Made by a program: the position numbers and the translations under genes
Part shown: in pieces, positions 23,701 to 34,956 of the stretch
How positions within the stretch are numbered: the stretch's first letter is position 1
How the letters are laid out: each line of letters opens with the position of its first letter
The notes under the pieces: generated by a model
Seen by the model: only the letters and a program-made list of their open reading frames with translations
Databases searched by the model: none
Told to the model about the DNA's origin: nothing
Assembly (NCBI GenBank): GCA_032871835.1
Contig: CM065302.1
Coordinates: 682,001-746,000, forward strand
DNA: 64,000 nt
Reading direction: 5' to 3'
Source: Dipteronia dyeriana
Taxonomy: Eukaryota; Streptophyta; Magnoliopsida; Sapindales; Sapindaceae

Positions 23701-25810
23701 GTACTATGCATCCCCCGTCAAGATGTTACCACGTAAACAAAGTTGTTTACGTGGCACATCTGGGTGGGGATTTAACGGTGATAAGGGTGTCTCCTGTAAC
23801 TTCTCTTGAAAAATCCTTTTAAGCCAAGGAAAGCTTTCTCGACCGTGGGTGGGGTTTTGGATTCTCCAGCGATTTGATTTTCTGGGTTGGTATGTTAATA
23901 TTTCCTTTCTTTTTCTTTGGTTTTCTTTTCTTAGTATATTCTTTCTATATTTTATGGTGTTTTGTATTCTGCAACAGATTGATTTTCTGGGTTGGTATGT
24001 TCATATTTCCTTCCTCTTCTTCTTTGGTTTTATTTTTTTCTTAGTATTCTATTTTTTCTATTATGGATCTATATTTTGTTGAGCTCTATTTCTTGATTTT
24101 GCGTTTAATATTTCATTATTTTTGGTTTGGTTTTTGGGTTTTCTCATAGGTTAATCTATTCTGTTGTTCTTACTATATTTTTGGTATGGTTTTTGGGTTT
24201 TCTTTTGTTCTTGCAATCATTTCTATCGTTTAATCTTAAGAACTTGTAAAATGTTCTGTAGTTGATAATGTTGTCACTTTGGGATGTATCGTTGGAAGGA
24301 CACTTCTCTTTTGCCATTTCTGTCGTTGAAGTGAAATTTTTGTTTAATATTTGCTTTAGAAACCTCTGGGCCTTGGGCTGTGATGGAGAGATCTTTTCTT
24401 TTTGATTTTAGTTTTTCTCTCCTTAGCCTTCTGTTCTTCATTATTTGTAAAAATGATCATTCAGATCCGGAAGATGCCATTAATGTGTGTGCTGTTTTAT
24501 AAAAGAAAAAAGGCTTTGTAACGTGTATAGACCACTGTTTTGAGGTGTATAGAAAAAATGCGTTTTTCTGGTTTCCCGTTTTCTCTTGAAGGGTAACCTG
24601 TGTTCTTCTCTATATTTTTTCTTCTTACATTGGCTTCAGACATGTTAGGAGAAGATAACACAATTACCTTTTTAATTAACTCTTAAATTGGGTACATGTA
24701 ATGTTGGATGGTTGAAAGGTTATCAAAGAAAATGGAAAAGTTGGGGGTTTTAAAGTGTAGAGAGATGTTAAGTTGGTGTTATGTGAATTTTATTAATTGC
24801 AGCGTACACCTTCGTTTTTAAGCAAAATCCACTGAAAGATGATTCTATTTTTGGTTGTTTTTTTTTTTTATTTCATATTCTTGTTTGGAAGTTTGACGAA
24901 CTATAATTGAAATAAATGACTTTTTAATTAACTCTTAAATTTGGTACATGTAATATTGGTTGATTGAAAGGTTATCAATGAAAATGTAAAAGTTGGGGGT
25001 TTTAAGGTGTAGACAGATCTTAAGTTGGTGTTATGTGAATTTCATTAGTTTCCATGTACACCTTCATTTTTGAGCAAAATCCATTATAAATTGATTTTTT
25101 TTTTTGGTGCTTTTTATAATTTCAAATACTTTTTTGAAAGTTTGACAACCTATAATTAAAATAAATGATATTTCCAGAACTCACTTGTTTTTTATTTTCC
25201 AGTTACTGTTGAATCAGTTATTTAGCATTTTTCATTATTGGTTATTGTAGACTTGTACGGAAAAGAAAGGAAGAAACTGAAGTCCAATCTGACTATTTTG
25301 TTTTTGGTCCTAACTTCAAAAGATTTCTACTAAATGTTTGGTGAAATAGCTCTTGGTTTTTGTGCAGGGGTTTTGGTTTTCTTACTGGTTGCAGAAATGG
25401 TCTAGGACCACTGTTACATGTTTAATAGTTCGTGTAGGATCTATTGATTTGATTGTAGCACCAATGTTATTTAGGTCTATCTCCACTGTGTGATAGTGTT
25501 TGGTGTCATTTGATATTAAGATTCTTGCAACCAAAGCATGTAATTAAATAGGTGATTTTAACTTAGAAACTTATCTGGGAAGAGCACATTATGGTGTATT
25601 TATTTTATAACATGATTACTTGTATGGGTTAATAGTTTTGATATCACTCCACACTATATAATATGAGTACTTGTATGAATACTGGATGTGTTATGATGTT
25701 TTTATTCCACTTTTTTGAGGCCTTTAGACAAAATGCTTTGTGCTGGTTTCTCTTTTTCTTTAAATTGACAAACACTTTTATTGTCTTGTAATTTTTGTGG
25801 TTGTTTTTAT
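23701..25810. repeat. Non-coding region with palindrome and local tandem duplications
   Basis: A 26-bp palindrome lies at 23729-23754: CCACGTAAACAA, two bases, then its complement. A duplicated unit of about 110 bp (GATTGATTTTCTGGGTTGGT word) lies at about 23870-24070. A larger duplication of about 245 bp lies at 24660-24910 and 24920-25165 (TTTTTAATTAACTCTTAAAT, GTTGAAAGGTTATCAA-type words, GGTGTTATGTGAATTT). T-rich, G/T-biased sequence suggests former transcribed, intron-like DNA. An intron-to-exon boundary of the gene fragment near 32010 may once have been continuous with it before the copia insertion. No coding region is supported. Confidence 0.5.
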
Positions 25811-26136
25811 TGTAATTCAATGTGGATTATTCCACAACCTCTTAAGCCACCATTTGAATCCACGTGCAAGCAAATGATTCAATTGCTTCATGCATAAGTC
25901 ATGATATGTGGCAAAATTAGGTAGCAAATTACAACTAACATCCCTTGTTTTATTGCCTATCTAAATACCCATTCTTTGTAAATTGAGACAGTGAAGAATA
26001 AAAACTCTGATCAGTAAAGTAATTACTCTCTGTCTCTCTCTCACATGTCTTTTATCTCTTCCTATTATATTTATATGTTATCATTTATTCTTTCAATTGT
26101 TCTTCATCTGTTATTCATTTCATTTTAATTTATAAC
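25811..26136 (+). repeat. 5' LTR of the plus-strand copia element
   Basis: 326 bp beginning TGTAATTCAATGTGG and ending TTTATAAC. It contains a CT microsatellite (CTCTGTCTCTCTCTC) near 26027-26042. The following CGTTATCAGCGC, 3 bases in, takes the place of the usual TGGTATCAGAGC primer site, so priming may differ from the canonical initiator-Met site. Confidence 0.9.
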
Positions 26137-26687
26137 TCGTTATCAGCGCAAAAAATCTATTTTGTAAAAATGATCCCCTAATAGGTGATTTACTTGCATC
26201 TCAATATTTCGGATCTATATTCAGTTCCGTATAACAAGATGGTTTATGCCGTCAACGGAACCCATATATATAATTCTAGATTTGTTTATTTAAAATCATC
26301 CATGTTTATGCATATATCTTATATGTCAATATTTTGAATATGTATTAGTTCCGTATAACAAGATGGTTTATGCCGTCAACGGAACCCATATATATAATTT
26401 TGGATTTGTTTACTCGAAATGTTTTAAATTTCTGCTCATATCGGAAGAACTCATGTTCTCGAAATATTTTAATTTTCTGCTCATATCGGGAGAATTCATA
26501 TCCCCAAAATGTTTTAATTTTCTGCTCATATCGGGAGAACTCATGTCCCCGATATGTTTTAATTTTATGCTCATATTAGGAAAACTCATGTCCCTGAAAT
26601 GTTTTAATTTTGTGCTCATATTAGTTGAACTCATTTATGTTATTGACACTAAATTAAATTTTACAAAAAAAAGGGAAAACTGGAAGC
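26137..26687 (+). repeat. Copia leader with 124-bp duplication and 45-bp minisatellite
   Basis: A stem-forming segment (GTTCCGT ... ACGGAAC) is present twice, at 26224 and 26348 (124-bp offset). From about 26417 to 26640 a 45-bp unit is repeated five times (words TGTTTTAATTT, CTGCTCATAT, GAACTCATGTCCC). Because 45 is a multiple of three, one frame (26363-26695) reads a 15-residue repeat of the form KCFNFLLISGELMS. I regard this as a by-product and not a protein, since it lies upstream of the gag ATG and overlaps it. Confidence 0.85.
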
Positions 26688-27760
26688 ATGTCTAAATTTG
26701 CGAATTTGAAGTTTGATGTACTTAAAGTATTGGGAGAAAACTATATGTCATGGGTAATTGATGCTGGATTGTACTTAAAATCCCAGGGCCTATACTATAC
26801 CATTGATGATAGAATCAATGCTACTGAACAAGACAGATCCACAACCATGGTCATAATCCGTCATCATCTGAATAAAGATTTAAAAGCTCAATATCTTACT
26901 GTCACAGATCCTGAAGATCTGTGGAAAGAGCTAAAAGATCGTTATGATCACTAGAATGATGTTACGTTACCTAATGTAAGGTACGAATGACAACATTTAC
27001 GGTTTCAGGACCACAAATCAGTCTCTGATTATAATTCTGATTTATTTAGAATCATCACAAGGTTGAAATTGTGTGGTGAAGAGGTATCTGAAAAGGATAT
27101 GTTGGAAAAGACATTTAAACTTTCCATGCCTCAAATATAATATTCCAACAACAATATCGAGAACGCAGATTCTCAAAATATTCAGAGTTGATTGCATGTC
27201 TTCTAGTAGTAGAAAAGAATAATGAGCTACTAATAAAAAATCACGGATCACACCCGACTGGTTCTACAGCATATCCAGAAGTGAATGCTAATAGTGTCAG
27301 AAACCATAGTCGTGGTCGAGGCCGTGGTAATGGCCATAATCCTGATCACGGGCATGGTTACGGTCGTAATTCTGGACGAGGCCGTGGTCGTAGTTTAAAA
27401 AGAGGATGTGATTATTCTGGATCAGGTGGTTATAATCGAAACACTCATCAGAAGTGGAATACTTATGAGACCAATTAGTATAAAAGAAAAGATGTTCAAA
27501 ATAGACCCAATGTAAACAATAATGTTTATTTCAGGTGTGGATGTTACAATTATTGGTTCAATGAATGTAAAACACCTAAACATCTGGTGGATCTGTATTA
27601 AGCATCAATCAGAGAAAAGGGAAATAAACCGGAATCTCATTTCATTGAAGATTCATATCCAAAAGATATCACTCATCTTAATGTTACAGATTTCTTTCCA
27701 AACCCTAAAGACATGCCAACTACTTCAATTGGTGATGGAAATGTCCATACCAATTAAATA
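26688..27760 (+). pseudogene. Copia gag with degenerate zinc knuckle
   Basis: The start MSKFANLKFDVLKVLGENYM leads into LYLKSQGLYYTIDD and DLKAQYLTVTDPEDLWKEL, a plant copia capsid of the UBN2 group. A stop interrupts it at 26952. Later parts are frameshifted: LLVVEKNNELLIKNHGS near 27195, then an Arg/Gly-rich tract (27300-27400). The zinc knuckle near 27525-27570 reads RCGCYNYWFNEC, so the CCHC pattern has lost a cysteine and the histidine. Confidence 0.9.
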
Positions 27761-27879
27761 CTATTTACAGTAGTATTATTTTGTTATTTTGTTCATGTAA
27801 AATATTTCTCAATGCAATGTATACTTTTTGAATCATTTTAGCTAATATGCATTTTATTTTTTTCTTTATGAAGCATACA

Positions 27880-27990
27880 AAATGAACCTAAACGATAAAT
27901 TGGGAGTTATTGAAAAACCAGAAGTTGGAGATCTATGTCTAGTTGATAGTGCAACAACTCATACAATTCTGCAGTTAGAAATATTTTATA
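27880..27990 (+). pseudogene. Copia aspartic protease remnant
   Basis: LCLVDSATTHTIL near 27935-27972 holds the active-site motif as D-S-A, where D-S/T-G is usual. Codons beyond are frameshifted before the integrase-side frame opens near 28000. Confidence 0.75.
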
Positions 27991-27999
27991 AATTTAACT

Positions 28000-29514
28000 T
28001 TGCTCAAAGCAAATGTTAACACGGTATCAGGTCCAGCGGATCTGATAAAAAGCTTTGGAAGAGCCACAATTTTGTTATTAAACAATATTAAAATATGTAT
28101 CGATGATGCATTATATTCAAGTAGATCAATAAGGAATCTACTTAGTTTCAAAGACATACGGAGAAATGGATATCATATTGAAACTATGAATAAAGATGAT
28201 ATTGAATATCTGTGCATCACTTCACATAATTCAGGCCAGAAACTCATTATAGAAAAGCTGCGTGCTTTATCTTCTGGATTATATTACACTATTATCAAAG
28301 CTGTGGAAACTTATGCAGTTATGAGTCAGAAGTACTCGGATCAAAAAATATTTGTACTTTGGCATGACCGTTTTGGTCATCCAGAATCTTCAATGATGCG
28401 TAGAATCATTGAAAATTCTCATGGACATCAATTAAAAAACCAGAAGATTCTTTTGACCCATGAGAATTTATGCACTGTATGTTCCCGAGGGAATATAACA
28501 ATAAAACCATCTCATTCTAAAGTTGGTTTTGAATCCCCATCATTTTTACGAAGAACTCAAGGGGATATATGTGGACCTATTCATCCACCAAGTGGGCCAT
28601 TTCGTTATTTCATGGTCCTAGTTGACGTATCTATCAGATGGTCACATGTTTGCTTATTATCAACGTGTAATGTTGCTTTTACTAGATTGCTTGCACAAAT
28701 TATCAGACTTTGGACTCATTTTCCCGATTACTTAATTAAGTCCATACGCCTTGATAATGCTGGTGAATTTACTTCCAAGGCATTTGATGAATACTGCAAA
28801 GTGGCTAGGATTGATGTTGAACATCCAGTTCCACATATTCATATTCAGAATGGATTAGCAGAATCACTTATTAAACGTGTCCAGGTAATTGCAAGGACTT
28901 TATTATTACGAACGCAATTACCAATTTCTGTCTGGGGGCATGCTGTTTTACATGCTGCTGCATTAATCCGGTTTCGGCCTACTGCTTATCATCAGTATTC
29001 ACCAGTATAACTTGTACTTGGTCATCAACCAAATATATCTCATCTACGAACTTTTGGATGTACAGTATATGTTCCGATTGTCCCAACAAAAAGAACTAAA
29101 ATAGGACCCCAAAAACGATTGGGAATATATGTTGGTTTTGATTCACCATCAATTATTAGATATCTGGAACCCTTGACTGATGATCTTTTTATAGCACGGT
29201 TTGCAGATCCTCATTTTGATGAAACTAGTTTCCCATCATTAGGGGAAAGGAAAACTCCTTCCGAAGGGAAGTGTGAGCTTTCTTGGAAAGTTCATAGTCT
29301 GATTCATTTAGACCCATATACACCTCAATGTGAACATGAAGTACGTAAAATAGTACATCTTCAAGCAATAGCGAACCAGTTACCAGATGCATTTACAGAT
29401 GCTACTAGGGTAACAAAATCATACATCCCAGCTGTTAATGTCCCAGCACGGGTGATTATTCCAGAAAAACAATTTGAACAAATGATAGCAAAAGAATCAT
29501 CTATTGTATGCTAG
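28000..29514 (+). pseudogene. Copia integrase
   Basis: The zinc-binding part reads LWHDRFGHPESSMM ... LCTVCSRG. The catalytic core carries GDICGPI (first Asp), IRLDNAGEFTS (second Asp) and HIQNGLAESLIKR (Glu), so D,D,E are all visible. A stop at 29008 separates the core from the SH3-like tail (RLGIYVGFDSPSIIRYL, from about 29113), which runs to 29514 where another stop occurs. In a live element it would insert the DNA copy. Confidence 0.92.
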
Positions 29515-29616
29515 AAGCGTGGTAGACCGTTTGGTTTAAAAGATACTGTTCCTCGAAAAAAGAAAAATAAATCCACTTTCTCTAATTTAACTCCAGGAGA
29601 GTTAAGTGTCCCTGAA

Positions 29617-31410
29617 GTGACACAAGTCACTAAAGCAATAGAATCCTCTGTGGGGGAAAGAATCTCTGAAGAGGTACAAGAATATAAAAATGATGAAATT
29701 TCTATAAACTATACAAGAGAATTTTGGAATCGAAAAGAAACAATCGTTGATGATGTATTTTCATATACAGTGGCAATTGAAATCATAAATGATGATTATA
29801 AACCTCGTAATCTCGATGATTGTAGAAAAATGTCCGATTGGCCTAAATGGAAAGAAGCAATTCAAACAGAATTGACTTCATTATCCAAACGTGAAGTATT
29901 TGGATCAATAATCCAGATGCCTGAAAATGTCAAACCTGTTGGGTATAAATGGGTTTTTACACGGAAACGTAATGAGAAAAACGAGATCATGAGATATAAG
30001 GCACGACTCGTAGCACATGGTTTCTCACAGAGACCTGACATCGATTTCGATGAAACATACTCACCGGTGATGGATATAATTACGTTTCGATTTCTGATAA
30101 GCATGACTGTCTTGGAAAGACTGGAAATACGTCTGATGGACGTAGTGACCGCTTATCTATATGGTTCACTGGATTCAGATATTTACATAAAAATCCCGAA
30201 AGGATTTAAAATGCCAGAAGCATGTAACTCAAGCTCTCGTAATTTGTTTTTGATAAAATTACAAAGGTCGTTGTATGGATTAAAGCAATTTGGACGGATG
30301 TGGTATAACCGTCTCTGTAAATATCTGATGAAAGAAGGATATATCAATAATCCTTTATGCCCATGTGTTTTCATTAAGAAATCAGAATCTGGATTTGCTA
30401 TCATAGCGGTTTATGTTGATGATATGAACTTAATTGGAACCCCTAGGGAACTCCTGAAAACTGCTGAATACCTGAAAAGGGAATTCGAAATGAAAGATCT
30501 GGGAAAGATAAAATATTGTCTCGGCATCGAGATCGAGCATAGATCAAATGGAGTACTTGTCCATCAATCAACATATATTGAAAAGATTTTAAAGAGATTC
30601 CATATGGATAATGCGCATCCATTAAGTACTCCTATGATTGTTAGAACTCTTGATCCTAAAAAAGATCCATTTCGACCAAAAGAAAATGGCGAAAAGATAC
30701 TTGGTCCTGAGGTACCATATCTTAATGCAATTGGTGCTTTATTATATCTGGCTCAGTGTACTAGACCAGATATTGCATTCTCTGTAAATGTACTTGCTAG
30801 ATTCAGTTCAACACCAACTCGAAGGCATTGGAATGAGATCAAACATATTTTTCGTTACCTTTGTGGAACGAAAGATTTAGGATTATTTTATACAAAATCT
30901 AACAATTTTTCAGGTTTAATTGGTTATGCTGATGCCGGGTATCTGTCTGAACCCCACAAAGCTCGTTCACAAACGGGATATGTTTTTTCATATAATGGCA
31001 CAACAATATCATGGCGCTTCACAAAACAGACTATGGTTACTACATCCTCTAATCATTCTGAAATTATCGCATTTCACGAAGCGAGTCGAAAATGTGTTTG
31101 GCTAAGGTCTGTTATTCATTATATTCAAAATACCTGTGAATTTTCGTTATCTATAGAAATGCCAACACAGATTTTTGAGAATAATGCGGCGTGCATTGCT
31201 CAAATTAGAGGAGGATATATCGAAGGAGATAAAACCAAACATATTTATCCTAAATTCTTCTTTACTCATGAGCTTCAACAAATTGATGTTAAGCAGATAC
31301 GGTCTACAGAATATCTTGCAGATCTATATACTAAATCATTGCGTACATCAACTTTTGAGAAATTGATATATGGGATAGACATCCGTCGACTTTGTAAATT
31401 ACAAGATTAA
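29617..31410 (+). pseudogene. Copia RT-RNase H, long open segment
   Basis: About 597 residues remain open. RT motifs are present: KPVGYKWVFTRKRN, RLVAHGFSQRPDIDFDETYS, RLMDVVTAYLYGSLD, SLYGLKQFGRMWYNR and the intact catalytic loop VYVDDMNLIG. RNase H follows (YADAGYLSEPHKARSQTGY, then SSNHSEIIAFHEA). In the next acidic position the family EDN reads ENN (IFENNAACI), so one metal-binding Asp is replaced by Asn and RNase H activity is probably impaired. The start given is only the first Met in an open stretch; it is really part of the polyprotein. Confidence 0.93.
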
Positions 31411-31639
31411 ATGCTGAAGTTTTTATGAGGGGGAGCGTCCAATCAGGGGGAGAAAAATCTTCAATGGACATCTATAAATTATATATTTTTTTTCCTTTGA
31501 TCAGGTTTTGGCCTACTGGGTTTTTCTGACAAGGTTTTTAATGAGATAGTTTTTAAACGTCCAACCTCAATAGATCCAGAAGATCATTAGTTTTCTAGAA
31601 AGTAACAATACAAGTTATGGAAAATCCAAGGGGGAGTAT
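31411..31639 (+). other. Copia 3' non-coding region and polypurine tract
   Basis: Three purine runs of GAGGGGGAG type occur at about 31427, 31445 and 31629. The last is directly against the 3' LTR and is the likely plus-strand primer; the others may be relics or accessory tracts. Confidence 0.7.
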
Positions 31640-31968
31640 TGTAATTCAATTCCACAACCTTTTAAGCCACCATTTGAATCCACGTGCAAACAAATGATTC
31701 AATTGCTTCATGCATAAGTCATGATATGTGGAAAAATTAGGTGGCAAATTACAACTAACATCCCTTGTTTTATTGTCTATATAAAGACTCATTCTTTGTA
31801 AATTGAGATAGTGAAGAATAAAAATTCTGATCAGTAAAAGTAAATACTCTCTGTCTCTCTCTCGCATGTCTTTCATCTCTCCCTATTATATTTATATGTT
31901 ATCATTTATTCTATCAATTGTTCTTCACATGTTCTTCATCTGTTATTCATTTCATTTTAATTTATAAC
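31640..31968 (+). repeat. 3' LTR of the plus-strand copia element
   Basis: 329 bp matching 25811-26136 with scattered substitutions. It has an extra TTCTTCACATG-like duplication near 31920 and lacks 9 bases present near the start of the 5' LTR. Confidence 0.92.
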
Positions 31969-32007
31969 AGTATTTTTGTTGTCTTGTAATTTTTGTTGTT
32001 TTTTTGG

Positions 32008-32309
32008 CCAGAGATGGTTGTCAGGTCGATGACTTTCGTTAGTCCTTTGAAGTTGTTTGAAAATGTCATGGAGGAGGCCAAAAATAAGTAAGAACGGGGT
32101 TTGTTTATGGAATGTATCTGAAGAGACTTTTGAGTCTCTTCCTAACAGTGATCAATGTGCTTCATATCCCCATATGGTTCTTGATCACGCAAGGTACTCT
32201 ATATTTGAAGTTTCTCGCTTACTTGATACTGTAGCTAGAGAGCATAACGCTGTTGGTTAAGTTGCTGGGTTTCCCGACCATCCTAGTTTTCACCGGGTCC
32301 CTATGAATG
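32008..32309 (+). pseudogene. Fragment of an unrecognised gene, copy 1 (first exon piece)
   Basis: After an acceptor-like TTTTTTTGGCCAG, the reading VCLWNVSEETFESLPNSD, MVLDHARYSIFEVSRLLDT and REHNAVG is clearly protein-like, then stops at 32258 and resumes as FPDHP. The same protein is seen on the minus strand at 42269-42507 with an open frame through this point, so the stop is a lesion of this copy. The exon ends PMN before a GTAA donor at 32309, where another element has inserted. The gene continues at 39947-40212. I do not recognise the family. Confidence 0.7.
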
Positions 32310-32615
32310 TAAGGTCCCGTCCTACAGTTGTTTTTTAGTCCGTTTTCGTTTTTATTTTTCAAAATGATTTCGAAAACGCGTTCGTTAACCGTTTTTCATT
32401 TTATTTTCAAAAAACGAAAAAAAATGAAATACAAAACCAGTGTTAAAAGTGAAAGATTTAAAAAACACAAAATATACGTTTTTCATTTTTCGTTTTTCGT
32501 TTTTATTTTTCACTTTTTTATATATAAAAAAATCATTTTGTTTTTCATTTAGTTCTATTTTGCGTTTCATATGGTTAAGATAAGACGAGACAAGATTTTT
32601 AAATGACCAAAGTGC

Positions 32616-32913
32616 CTATATATATATATTCCAGAATAATTTATTTCCAACTAGAACTGAAAACATTCATGCAATATTATATATATATATATATATATAC
32701 ATTATAATTATTATATATATATATATATTTTATAATATTATAATATTATAGAATATTAATATATATTATATAATAATATATAATAATATATATATATATA
32801 ATATTACATATTATAATATTTATATAAATAGTATATTAATATTCTATGATATATATAATATTATGATTATATATATTATTAAATATAATAATTTATAATA
32901 ATATATATAACAT

Positions 32914-32959
<46 letters not shown>

Positions 32960-33146
32960 ATGTTATATATCCATAATATCAAATATTATATATTTATATA
33001 GTATATAATGTCATATATTATATATAAAAATATAATATAATATAATATAAAAAATATAATAATATTTAATATATAAAATAATATGCAATATTATAATATA
33101 TTATTATAATATACATTATAATATATTTAATAATATTTAATATATA
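32616..33146. repeat. TA-rich low-complexity tract
   Basis: About 530 bp of almost pure A/T with long TA dinucleotide runs (for example 32917-32955) and ATAATATTATA palindromes. It borders the viral insertion on the left, and a short TATATATATAG lies at the right border (39610-39620), so the virus appears to sit inside TA repeats. Confidence 0.9.
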
Positions 33147-33424
33147 AAACAGAGAGCTCCACGACCATCTCACCGAAAGGCTAATTGTTTGTTTTCCCCA
33201 CACACGACTTTACCACAACGGTCTAAACATGGTACTTACTTTCGAAACACAATCAGAGATGGGTGGAGATCTTAAGCCAAAATCTATTCTGATATGCAGG
33301 GTTCTCATGAGAGGCAAACATATAGCATGCTAGGATCTTGAAGAACCATAGATCTAGAGAAAGAACCTTAGGAAGATTGAGACGAGAGGAACTTTAGAAA
33401 GCCATATAGATAAAACACACAAAT

Positions 33425-33481
33425 CTTTATTTCTTCTGATTTTTGAATATCTTACAAAGGAGAGCGCTCCTTCCTTATATA
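33425..33481 (-). promoter_or_regulatory. Viral TATA box and poly(A) signal
   Basis: On the minus strand TATATAAGG (33474-33481) is followed about 45 bases later by AATAAAG (33425-33431). In this virus family the promoter and poly(A) signal lie close together because the pregenomic RNA is terminally redundant, so the arrangement fits. The initiator-Met primer site expected in the leader was not seen in 33147-33425. Confidence 0.6.
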
Positions 33482-34206
33482 GGGAAGGGAAGCTTCAGAA
33501 AGATCAGGCCTAAAACATGTGGTCGGCAAGCATATCTGACAGAGATAAGGCCAAATCTGGTGGCCGACATAATAGTTCTACAAAAGCAGAGACAAAACTT
33601 GTCGGGCAGGCTTTCAACAAAGCAAAAGAAAGCTGTCTGGCAGCTGGCAAACACTTTAATAATTAAACAGATAAGATGAGCTTAAAGATTACGGGCTGCT
33701 GCGGTTACAGGTGGCGTGGTATTCATCGTCAGAGTCAAAAGCCCCACAAATGGAGCAATGCCACGTGTCAGCTTGATCCTGAGAGTCCAGAAGGTAAGAA
33801 TTCTGGAAAAGGTGGCAATTTCTTGATGGATCCCGTGGGACATCAGGAAGGATGAAAAGAGCATCTGTTCTGTCGTGGTTGACGTCACAAAGGAAATTGA
33901 GGAGATGGACTTGGATACTGGTCTGGTATAGTCTTTCGTAGTCGTATGAAGTATCCAATTCGTAGCTGGTATTGGAAGTCCAAAGGAGCTGAGTATGTGG
34001 GCTGTATCTTTAGGGTCTGTGGAGGATCCAAATACAACATACCTTTGAGGCTGGTTCTGGGTCCATCTTCCAGAGGTGGTATTGACTCATGAGACTGGTA
34101 AATTCAGTTTGCCAGACGGACAGAGGGTTGAACCATTGGAGGGAGGTCTGGAGGCTATGAGAGGATGTGTTCTGGACAAAACCATATAGTGCTTGAAGAG
34201 GAAAAA

Positions 34207-34956
34207 CTATGGCATGATGGTGTAGGACAGATAAACACCATAAGAACCACAACACTTGGTCAGAGTAATAGTAAAAAAAGGGGGAGATATAAAAGGGTCG
34301 AGGAATGGCTTGGTGGGATTAGCTAGCTGATGATGGCAGCCTTGGTCATTGACCCGGGAAAAGTATATTGGGAGATATATTTTGGCAAAATCTTCGACCT
34401 GTTGGATCGAGGGGAGTTGACCGGGTGGTAGAGCAGCCATGAATTCCGGTGGGAAGGGAGCAGATGGTGGGACAGCATGCAGAGTAGATGAGGATGAGGC
34501 TTGTGAGGATATCGTGTAAAGTAAAGGGACTGGCCTAGTACGAGAGATTAGGGTGATCGGGTGAGGTCTGGAAAGCATGTCTGAGATAATGTTGTGATGC
34601 CATTTAATGTGTTTGACTGTAAAGTCGTACCGAGAGAACTAGTCTTTGAGTCTCAAGAGCTGCGGGTTTGGAGAGAGCTTGTTGTGGAATTCAAGGACCT
34701 TTGAGAAGGATGAGTTATCCATTTCGATGATGAAGTTCTTAGTCCTGAGATGAAAATCGAACTTAGAGTTCCCATTTTTTACTGCTAGGATTTCTTTGTA
34801 AATTGTGTGGTAGTGTTTTTGAGCGTCTTTGAACTGTCCACTGGCATGGCCAAAGTAGTGGCATTTTCCATTGGATTCTTCAAAGAGAATGGCTTCCCAG
34901 AAGTGGTCACTGGCATCAGTCTGTAGGATAAGATGTCCCGAAGAAGGTTTATGCAA
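34207..34956 (-). pseudogene. Caulimovirid RNase H and polyprotein C-terminus, decayed
   Basis: From 34956 the frame holds LILQTDASDHFWEAILF, the first-Asp region of RNase H, then ILAVKNG and IIEMDNSSF. A stop follows LLRLKD at 34639. A Pro/Ser-rich tail (34578-34207) continues in another frame and ends the polyprotein. In a live virus this domain degrades the RNA template during reverse transcription. Confidence 0.85.

Larger units (their letters stand above)
25811..31968 (+). mobile_element. Ty1/copia retrotransposon, both LTRs, decayed polyprotein
   Basis: A 6.16-kb plus-strand element: 5' LTR 25811-26136, a repeat-bearing leader, gag, protease, integrase, RT-RNase H, a polypurine tract (AAGGGGGAGTAT, ending at 31639) and 3' LTR 31640-31968. 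Domain order gag-PR-INT-RT-RH is complete, unlike the element at 15.2-21.3 kb, but stops and frameshifts separate the parts. A clean 5-bp duplication is not visible. Instead a roughly 30-bp similar sequence (TTGTCTTGTAATTTTTGT) flanks both ends, at 25781 and 31978. The two LTRs differ by point changes and a 9-bp indel near the start. Confidence 0.95.

Noticed and set aside
26363..26695. 110-codon frame with 15-residue repeats
   Set aside because: Produced by a 45-bp minisatellite in the copia leader and overlaps the gag start. Both strands are open, so it is probably not a gene.
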